From Bacteroidales bacterium (GTDB lineage: Bacteria; Bacteroidota; Bacteroidia; Bacteroidales; VadinHA17), in the NCBI GenBank assembly GCA_003501665.1, contig DNOQ01000073.1, positions 1 to 5,012 of the forward strand: DNA of 5,012 nt, read 5' to 3'. Shown one piece after another: positions 1-5,012 of the stretch. The position numbers were made by a program, and so were the translations under genes. Under the pieces are notes generated by a model that was given only the letters and a program-made list of their open reading frames with translations, made no database searches and was not told the DNA's origin. Position 1 is the first letter of the stretch. The number at the start of each line of letters is the position of its first letter.

Positions 1-616
1 TTGACAACCATGTATTTGCAGAACCAAGCTCCGACAATGGCTTAACAAGTATTTCAGGTAGTCTGATTGAAAACAGAAAGAAAACCAGTCCGACTAATGT
101 GGCAATGGTATTGGGATTCAAAACCCTGAGAATGCTTTTTTTCCACGAAACACCATTACCATGTGAAAGGACCACGACACCAACCGTCCACATCAGGATA
201 TTTGAAATCAGCTGGAACATTGTTGCATATAAAAGTCCCTCAGCACCGTATAATGCAGTTATAAGAGGAAAGCCCAGGAAGATGGTGTTCCCGAACATTG
301 AATGTGTTTTAAAAACGGCAGCCTCCCTGTCTTTGATCTTAAAGATCCGTGTTAATGTCCATCCGAGCAGTAGAAGAAATAATATGATAATTCCTGAAAC
401 TGCAAGAACAGTCATACTGTTTGCAATCAGCCTGGGTGTAGCTCCTAACTTCAGGAAATTTGTAAAGAGCATAAGTGGAAGTGAAATGTTGAATATGACT
501 TTTGACAACATATCCTTCGATTCGGGAGTAAGTACTTTAAATCTGGCTGCAATGGCTCCGATCAGCACAACAATAGCAAGAATGAATATTTGCGATATGA
601 TTATCCGTGTCTCCAT
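1..616 (-). CDS. AEC-family (auxin efflux carrier-like) membrane transporter, N-terminal part
   Basis: This is a secondary transporter of the AEC/Mem_trans family in the inner membrane. Bacterial members are about 300-320 residues with roughly 10 helices and export or import small organic anions such as malate or malonate; the substrate here cannot be told. The minus strand reads open from ATG (bases 616-614, METRIIIS) to the window edge, giving 205 residues without a stop, so about the last third lies outside. Hydrophobic helices are visible near residues 5-23, 38-55, 66-86, 110-125, 128-150 and 168-184. Family hallmarks are the N-x-S-L-P motif in helix 2 (FNISLPLMLF, residues 42-51) and the GNTIFLGFPL segment (109-118), which matches the usual GNxxFLGxP of AEC proteins. 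This ATG is the first in frame after an upstream in-frame stop at 652-650, and no Shine-Dalgarno is visible. It is transcribed divergently from the DUF2905 gene. The family call is confident; the substrate is unknown. Confidence 0.9.
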   Translation of the reverse strand, partial: METRIIISQIFILAIVVLIGAIAARFKVLTPESKDMLSKVIFNISLPLMLFTNFLKLGATPRLIANSMTVLAVSGIIILFLLLLGWTLTRIFKIKDREAAVFKTHSMFGNTIFLGFPLITALYGAEGLLYATMFQLISNILMWTVGVVVLSHGNGVSWKKSILRVLNPNTIATLVGLVFFLFSIRLPEILVKPLSELGSANTWLS

Positions 617-666
617 AACTTTGAAGAGGGGATAAATGTAGTGATTATTTCACGAATCAGTATAAA

Positions 667-700
667 GGCACAACGGCACAGAGGCGCAGAGGCACAATGG
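667..700. repeat. Imperfect 8-bp tandem array, consensus GGCACAGA, about 4 copies
   Basis: Four consecutive 8-base units are seen: GGCACAAC, GGCACAGA, GGCGCAGA and GGCACAAT, followed by a partial GG. The fixed positions are GGC-CA-, with most changes in the last two bases. The array lies 51-84 bp upstream of the AEC start codon. It is not coding in any supported frame and has no dyad symmetry that would suggest a hairpin. From general familiarity, GGCACAGA/GGCACAAA-type strings recur between genes in environmental Bacteroidota genomes, but a role is not established. Confidence 0.8.
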
Positions 701-760
701 TTTAAAGGTTCGATAGTTTTCCAATATTATCGTTGGAAAGCTTTGGGTTTAGATACTGAT

Positions 761-784
761 TGCACGACTGCACGACTGCACGAC
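761..784. repeat. Perfect 8-bp tandem array, TGCACGAC x 3
   Basis: Three identical, directly adjacent copies of TGCACGAC are present, with no mismatch. The array lies 40 bp before the DUF2905 start codon and 60 bp after the GGCACAGA array. Both arrays have the same 8-bp period and share the core GCAC followed by a purine. The unit is not a palindrome. It could be a slippage-generated microsatellite or a multi-copy protein-binding site; the sequence alone does not decide. Confidence 0.9.
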
Positions 785-824
785 ATTTTTTTGTAAATTC
801 ACCATTTTTAAAAATTACATTGGA

Positions 825-1046
825 ATGCAACAGACAGGTAAGTTTCTGATTATTGCAGGAATCGTATTAATCATAGCAGGATTGATAGTTTATTTCGCGG
901 GTAATAAGCTGACATGGCTGGGACATTTACCGGGAGATATCAGGGTTGAAAAAGAGAATGTCAGATTCTATTTCCCCATTACAACAATGATAATTCTGAG
1001 TCTGGTATTATCAGCTATTGTTTACCTTGTCAGGAAATTTTTTTAA
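825..1046 (+). CDS. DUF2905 family small membrane protein
   Basis: This is a 73-residue integral membrane protein of the DUF2905 family, found in many bacteria as a stand-alone protein of about 65-75 residues; its function is unknown. There are two predicted helices, residues 7-26 (FLIIAGIVLIIAGLIVYFAG) and 50-69. They are joined by a conserved polar loop holding the family signature LPGDIR (35-40) and, just before helix 2, NVRFYFP (45-51). The short, basic C-terminal tail (VRKFF) suggests that end faces the cytoplasm. Length and motif spacing match the family, so the gene looks complete. The ATG at 825 is preceded by an A/T-rich stretch without a Shine-Dalgarno. It lies 47 bp upstream of the S9 peptidase gene on the same strand and may share its transcript, but nothing ties the two proteins functionally. 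Confidence 0.93.
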   Translation: MQQTGKFLIIAGIVLIIAGLIVYFAGNKLTWLGHLPGDIRVEKENVRFYFPITTMIILSLVLSAIVYLVRKFF

Positions 1047-1093
1047 CCAATAATATTAACAAAAACTATCATTTAAAATCATAATTTCTACCT

Positions 1094-3910
1094 ATGCCTG
1101 ACATCAAAAAGATCTTTTTACTGATTTTAATATCAGCATTTGTTTTATCATTATCGGCCCAGACTAAAAGGGCTCTGACAATTGATGACCTGTCCGGCTG
1201 GACCAGGATTACCCAAAGTGTTATATCAGATGATGGTTCCCTTTGCGGATTCACATTTGAACCATGGGATGAAGATCCTGCAATTAAGCTTTATGATAAC
1301 AACGGCAACGAAAAAGTTTCGTTTTCATATGCTTCGGGAATAAAGCTGACTTCCGATTCACGCTTTATGATTTTTACAATTATAACTCCTAAATCCATAT
1401 TAACGGAGCTGAAGCTGAAAAAGACGAAAAAAGAAGATATGCCGGTCAACAGTCTGGGTATATTTGATGTGGCCAATAATTCGACAGATACAATTAAGCG
1501 GATTAAAACTTTTAAGGTGCCTGTGAAATGGCCGGGATGGATCGCATACCAGTGTGAACCGCAAAAGGCGGAATTACCAAAAGGGAAGAACAATCTTCCT
1601 AAAGCTGATACGATCTCTGCAAACAATAAGAATGGCAAGCTCAAAGTCGAATCGGAAGATAACGGTTATCATTTGTGCATAAGAAACCTGTCTGAAGGAA
1701 CTACCGATACTTTAAAGTTCGTTACAGGTTATGTCCTGGCAGAAGAAGCGCCGGCGCTTATCTGTGCCACCTCGGGGGATGAAAACAGTGAACCGGGAGT
1801 TATAATTATCAACCTTGCCAGGAACGACCGCACAAATATTTTCAGGGGAAAAGGCAAATTTAAACAGCTTACGATCACAAAGGACGGTAAACGTGCCGCC
1901 TTCCTTGTATCATCAGATCCAAAAGATAAAACGGGAAATTCTTATTCGCTGTTCTGGTGGAACGGAGCCGGCAATTCATTGCTGGCTGCAAACAGCGGAA
2001 CACCTGGAATTCCCGATAACTGGATAATCAATGAAAATGCACAGCTCATTTTCGGGGAAAAAAGCAACAGACTATATTTCGGTACTTCACCGGAATATAA
2101 AATCAAAGACACCACCATTCTTGAAGAGGATCGTCCGAATGTTGATGTATGGCACTATGCCGAAGGCAAACTGCATACTGTTCAGTTAGTTGACAAACCC
2201 CGTGATATCAATAAATCATATATGGCAGTTTTTCATTATGACAGGAAAAAAATAGTTCAGCTTGCCACTCCGGAAATGCCTGAGATACAACTGATCGATA
2301 AGGGTGATTCTCCAAAGGTCCTTGCCTGGTCGAACCTGCCATATCAACTTGAATCGATGTGGGAAAGCAGTCCTGAAAGATATGATGCCTGGCTTGTTGA
2401 TATAATGACCGGTATACCACAGAAAATAAAGGAAAATTACAGAGCCAGGATCAGACCATCATCCGGAGGAAAATATCTTTACTGGTACCATAGCATGGAC
2501 AGCTCGTGGTATACCTATGACATTGCAGGAGGACAGGAATACAGGCTTACCAGCCCATCGACTCTGCCATGTTATAACGAACTTAATGATGTTCCCAATC
2601 CGGCACCATCTTATCCTCCCGCCGGATGGCTGAAAGACGATAAAGCTTTCATTATTTCCGACAGATACGATTTATGGTCACTCGATCCTAAATCAGGTAA
2701 TCCTCCCGTCAATTTAACCATCAATGGCAAAGAAACAAAGACCACTTACAGTCTTATCTATCTTGATACTGAAAATGACTTTATCGATCCGTCTGTTCTT
2801 CAATATCTCAGCGCTTTTAATGAAAAGACCAAAGGCAATGCATTCTGTGCGCTTGACCTGAGGAAAAAGAATTCGCCTGTTTTTCTTACCGGCGGAGATT
2901 ATCATCTCGGCAGGCCTGTAAAAGCAAGAAAAGGATCGTCGGTTATTTATACAATGGAAAATTTTGCTCTCTTCCCTGATTATTACATTTCAGACCTTTC
3001 ATTTAAAAGCAGAAGGCAACTTACCTATACCAACCCGCAACAGAAAGAATATCTGTGGGGCACTGCAGAGCTTGTTAAATGGATATCACTTGACGGAAAT
3101 GAGATTGAAGGGTTATTATATAAACCCGAAGGATTTGATCCTTCCCGTAAGTATCCCATGATAGTCAATTTTTATGAAAGAAGCTCATCGGGACTTTACA
3201 ATCACCGTATTCCCGAACCCGGCCGTTCAACAATAGATTATCATTATTATACAGGTAACGGATATCTTGTTTTCAATCCTGATATTATTTATAAAACCGG
3301 ATTCCCTGGTCAGAGTGCCTTTAATTGTGTGATGCCGGGAATAATGTCACTCATTCAGAAGGGATTTGTTGATGAAAAGCGTATTGGCGCCCAGGGACAT
3401 TCATGGGGTGGTTACCAGGTTGCATACCTGGCAACACGTACTGATCTGTTTGCAGCAATAGAATCGGGCGCTCCGGTTGTAAACATGTACAGCGCCTATG
3501 GGGGAATACGATGGGAAACAGGACTTAACAGATCTTTTCAGTATGAGCATCAGCAAAGCCGCATAGGTGAATCTATCTGGGAAGCGCCGGATCTTTACTG
3601 GGAGAATTCTCCCCTCTTTGCCATGGAAAAGGTCACAACACCAATACTGATCATGGCCAACGACGGTGACGGACATGTTCCCTGGTGGCAGGGAATCGAA
3701 TATTTCATTGCTCTGCGAAGGCTTGGTAAACCTGCCTGGCTGCTGAATTACAATGGTGAACCTCACTGGCCTCTGAAACATCCGAACAAGGTCGATTTTC
3801 AGAAGCGCATGTCGCAGTTCTTCGCTCATTATCTTAAAGATGAACCAATGCCTCAATGGATGAAGGAAGGGGTTCCTGCATCAGAAAAGGATTTCACCCT
3901 GGGATATTAA
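1094..3910 (+). CDS. Secreted S9 family (prolyl oligopeptidase-like) serine peptidase
   Basis: This 938-residue serine peptidase of family S9 probably trims peptides in the periplasm or at the cell surface. An N-terminal signal peptide is clear: KK at 5-6, a hydrophobic core at about 7-20, and a likely type I cleavage after SLSA (residue 22). Residues of about 25-650 form a beta-rich region expected to fold as a propeller that limits substrate access. The alpha/beta-hydrolase domain spans about 652-925. The nucleophile is S770 in GHSWGG, with D859 in NDGDGHV and H891 in GEPHW. The 32-residue Asp-His spacing is the same as in dipeptidyl peptidase IV (D708/H740). Y694 in NFYERSS sits where the S9 oxyanion-hole tyrosine is expected. 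A Lys/Asn-rich, probably disordered stretch lies at about 158-191. There is no lipobox and no type IX secretion tail. The start is the only ATG giving the signal peptide. Specificity (proline, dipeptidyl or acylaminoacyl) cannot be assigned; the protein is longer than typical 700-760-residue S9 enzymes. Confidence 0.93.
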   Translation: MPDIKKIFLLILISAFVLSLSAQTKRALTIDDLSGWTRITQSVISDDGSLCGFTFEPWDEDPAIKLYDNNGNEKVSFSYASGIKLTSDSRFMIFTIITPKSILTELKLKKTKKEDMPVNSLGIFDVANNSTDTIKRIKTFKVPVKWPGWIAYQCEPQKAELPKGKNNLPKADTISANNKNGKLKVESEDNGYHLCIRNLSEGTTDTLKFVTGYVLAEEAPALICATSGDENSEPGVIIINLARNDRTNIFRGKGKFKQLTITKDGKRAAFLVSSDPKDKTGNSYSLFWWNGAGNSLLAANSGTPGIPDNWIINENAQLIFGEKSNRLYFGTSPEYKIKDTTILEEDRPNVDVWHYAEGKLHTVQLVDKPRDINKSYMAVFHYDRKKIVQLATPEMPEIQLIDKGDSPKVLAWSNLPYQLESMWESSPERYDAWLVDIMTGIPQKIKENYRARIRPSSGGKYLYWYHSMDSSWYTYDIAGGQEYRLTSPSTLPCYNELNDVPNPAPSYPPAGWLKDDKAFIISDRYDLWSLDPKSGNPPVNLTINGKETKTTYSLIYLDTENDFIDPSVLQYLSAFNEKTKGNAFCALDLRKKNSPVFLTGGDYHLGRPVKARKGSSVIYTMENFALFPDYYISDLSFKSRRQLTYTNPQQKEYLWGTAELVKWISLDGNEIEGLLYKPEGFDPSRKYPMIVNFYERSSSGLYNHRIPEPGRSTIDYHYYTGNGYLVFNPDIIYKTGFPGQSAFNCVMPGIMSLIQKGFVDEKRIGAQGHSWGGYQVAYLATRTDLFAAIESGAPVVNMYSAYGGIRWETGLNRSFQYEHQQSRIGESIWEAPDLYWENSPLFAMEKVTTPILIMANDGDGHVPWWQGIEYFIALRRLGKPAWLLNYNGEPHWPLKHPNKVDFQKRMSQFFAHYLKDEPMPQWMKEGVPASEKDFTLGY

Positions 3911-3969
3911 TGAACCTTTTTTAATTTAAATGGTTTCTCGAGTTTAATAATATTTATAAAACTTAATCC
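3911..3969. other. Short A/T-rich spacer between the S9 peptidase and yqhD-like genes
   Basis: This 59-bp spacer is very A/T-rich, with one CTCGAG palindrome near its middle. I see no GC-rich stem followed by a T-run, so no intrinsic terminator is supported. I also see no good match to the Bacteroidota promoter form. The spacing allows either read-through from the peptidase gene or a separate weak promoter for the reductase. Confidence 0.5.
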
Positions 3970-5012
3970 ATGATAACAGATTTCGAATATTACAATCCGG
4001 TAAGGATCTTCTTCGGTAAAGATCAAATATCAAAAATCAATTCTCAAATACCTTCAGACAGTAAAATAATGCTGTTATACGGAGGAGGCAGCATTTTCAG
4101 GAATAATGTATACAACCGGCTAAAAGAAGCGCTTAAAGGTTATGATATTACTGAATTCGGCGGTATTGAACCCAATCCTTCCTACGAAACATGTATGAAG
4201 GCTGTTGAAGTAATAAAATCAAAAAATATAGATTTTCTCCTTGGGGCCGGCGGAGGATCAGTGATTGATGCCACCAAGTTCATTGCGGCTGCTGCAAGAT
4301 ATTCCTCAGGTGATCCATGGGATATCCTTACAAAGGGAGTTCCGGTTACAGCTTCATTGCCTGTCGGAGTTATACTTACTCTTCCCGCAACCGGAACAGA
4401 AATGAACAGAAATGCGGTCATAAGCCGCAAATCGACAAATGAAAAGCTGGCTTTTTCATCTTCCCATTCCCTGCCTCAATTTTCTGTACTGCTGCCTGAA
4501 GCAGCCGGTTCCCTGCCCAAAAATCAGGTTGCCAATGGTGTTGTTGACGCATTCGTCCATGTCATTGAACAATATCTTACATACCCTGTAAATGCGCAAA
4601 TCCAGGATCGTTTTGCAGAAGCAATACTTTCATCACTTATTGAAGAAGGACCTAAAGCATATGCGAATCCTTCAGACTATGACGCAATGTCGAACCTGAT
4701 GTGGAGCGCCACGATGGCGCTTAACGGTCTTATTTCCTGCGGTGTGCCGGGTGATTGGTCGGTTCATACAATCGGACACGAGCTTACCGCGTTCCATGGA
4801 ATAGATCATGCAAGAACACTTGCAATCGTTTTGCCAGGATTATGGAAGGTGCTTAAGGAAGAGAAAAAAGATAAGCTTCTCCAGTATGCTGAACGGGTTT
4901 GGAAAATAACTGAAGGCAGTGATGATGAAAGGGTCGATTCGGCAATTCAAAAAACCGTGGATTTCTTCGAATCGCTCGGTATCAGTACCAGGTTAAGTGA
5001 TTATGGTGTACC
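3970..5012 (+). CDS. yqhD: YqhD-like NADPH-dependent aldehyde reductase (iron-containing ADH family), C-terminus cut off
   Basis: This is a cytoplasmic group III (iron-containing-type) alcohol dehydrogenase that reduces short-chain and toxic aldehydes to alcohols using NADPH. In E. coli, YqhD acts on products such as acrolein, malondialdehyde and methylglyoxal. The window holds 347 of an expected ~385 codons; the rest lies beyond the right edge. The N-terminal nucleotide-binding domain carries YGGGSI (37-42), the GGGS form seen where NADP(H)-using members bind the 2'-phosphate, then GGGSVID (94-100). The metal ligands D193, H197 (VVDAFVH), H266 and H280 match the E. coli set D194, H198, H267 and H281 with a constant offset of one. 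QVANGVVDAFVH, IQDRFAE, LLQYAERVW, ITEGSDDER and LSDYG agree with E. coli YqhD as I recall it. The ATG at 3970 aligns with the YqhD N-terminus; no Shine-Dalgarno is seen. It follows the peptidase by 59 bp, with no clear functional link. Confidence 0.94.
   Translation, partial: MITDFEYYNPVRIFFGKDQISKINSQIPSDSKIMLLYGGGSIFRNNVYNRLKEALKGYDITEFGGIEPNPSYETCMKAVEVIKSKNIDFLLGAGGGSVIDATKFIAAAARYSSGDPWDILTKGVPVTASLPVGVILTLPATGTEMNRNAVISRKSTNEKLAFSSSHSLPQFSVLLPEAAGSLPKNQVANGVVDAFVHVIEQYLTYPVNAQIQDRFAEAILSSLIEEGPKAYANPSDYDAMSNLMWSATMALNGLISCGVPGDWSVHTIGHELTAFHGIDHARTLAIVLPGLWKVLKEEKKDKLLQYAERVWKITEGSDDERVDSAIQKTVDFFESLGISTRLSDYGV

Larger units (their letters stand above)
617..824. other. Divergent intergenic region with two 8-bp tandem arrays, no gene
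   Basis: These 208 bases separate the start codons of the AEC transporter (leftward) and the DUF2905 gene (rightward), so promoters for both should lie here or close by. I see no protein gene: the one open plus-strand frame through it (590-796) starts inside the AEC gene and runs through the repeats. I looked for the Bacteroidota promoter form (TTTG, about 19 bp, TAnnTTTG). The best minus-strand -7 candidate is TACATTTA (read leftward, bases 640-633), 17 bases before the AEC start, but it lacks a well-placed -33 element. On the plus strand, TATCGTTG (728-735) is an equally weak candidate. Neither is strong enough to call. The last 40 bases before 825 are very A/T-rich, as is common before Bacteroidota start codons. 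Confidence 0.7.

Noticed and set aside
99..635. A 178-codon open frame on the plus strand
   Set aside because: It lies almost wholly opposite the AEC transporter gene. The minus-strand product has clear membrane helices and AEC motifs, while the plus-strand translation resembles no family I know and has no coherent domain pattern. It is an antisense shadow.
667..784. The two repeat arrays considered as a CRISPR array
   Set aside because: The units are 8 bp and directly adjacent with no spacers, and no cas gene is nearby; they are simple tandem repeats.
590..796. A 68-codon plus-strand open frame running into the intergenic region
   Set aside because: It starts inside the AEC gene on the opposite strand and its middle is the translated GGCACAGA repeat (AQRHRGAEAQ). 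No recognisable protein features are present.
1082..1089. TAATTTCT resembling a Bacteroidota -7 promoter element before the S9 gene
   Set aside because: It matches the TAnnTTTG form only partly and ends four bases before the ATG, which would put the transcription start at or inside the start codon. No suitable -33 element is seen.
3401..3856. A 151-codon minus-strand open frame opposite the peptidase catalytic domain
   Set aside because: It is antisense to the most conserved part of the S9 gene, where codon constraint on the real strand can keep the opposite frame open. The translation has no recognisable motif.
3943..3963. A/T-rich near-inverted sequence after the peptidase gene considered as a terminator
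   Set aside because: The possible pairing is short and made almost wholly of A-T pairs, and there is no GC stem with a following T-run, so a stable terminator hairpin is not supported.
4182..4430. An 82-codon minus-strand open frame opposite the yqhD-like gene
   Set aside because: It lies inside a well-supported plus-strand dehydrogenase gene and overlaps its GGGSVID coding region; it is a shadow frame.

Overview
The window most likely comes from a Bacteroidota chromosome (an environmental, Bacteroidales-like organism). The DNA is moderately AT-rich. None of the four genes has a clear Shine-Dalgarno sequence before its start, as is usual in that phylum. The gene content (a large secreted S9 peptidase, DUF2905 and a YqhD-type reductase) and the 8-bp GGCACAGA-like intergenic repeats also fit. 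This assignment is inferred from gene content and style, since no rRNA or marker gene is present.

Layout. (1) Bases 616 down to the left edge, minus strand: the first 205 codons of an AEC-family (auxin efflux carrier-like) transporter, cut off by the window start. (2) Bases 617-824: a divergent intergenic region with no gene but two short tandem arrays, each with an 8-bp unit (667-700 and 761-784). (3) Bases 825-1046, plus strand: a 73-residue two-helix membrane protein of the DUF2905 family. (4) Bases 1094-3910, plus strand: a 938-residue secreted S9 (prolyl oligopeptidase-like) serine peptidase with a complete Ser-Asp-His triad. (5) Base 3970 to the right edge, plus strand: an iron-containing-type alcohol dehydrogenase closely matching E. 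coli YqhD, an NADPH-dependent aldehyde reductase; 347 codons are present and the C-terminal end is missing.

The three plus-strand genes are separated by 47 and 59 bp with no convincing terminator between them, so co-transcription is possible but not shown. Their functions do not form an obvious pathway: one is a small membrane protein of unknown role, one an exported peptidase, and one a cytoplasmic aldehyde-detoxifying reductase. This looks like ordinary housekeeping or peripheral metabolism rather than a defence, mobile or biosynthetic island. I found no tRNA, rRNA, CRISPR array, insertion sequence or phage gene. The points most worth a second look are the paired 8-bp arrays between the divergent genes and the oversized N-terminal region and unusual active-site loops of the S9 peptidase.
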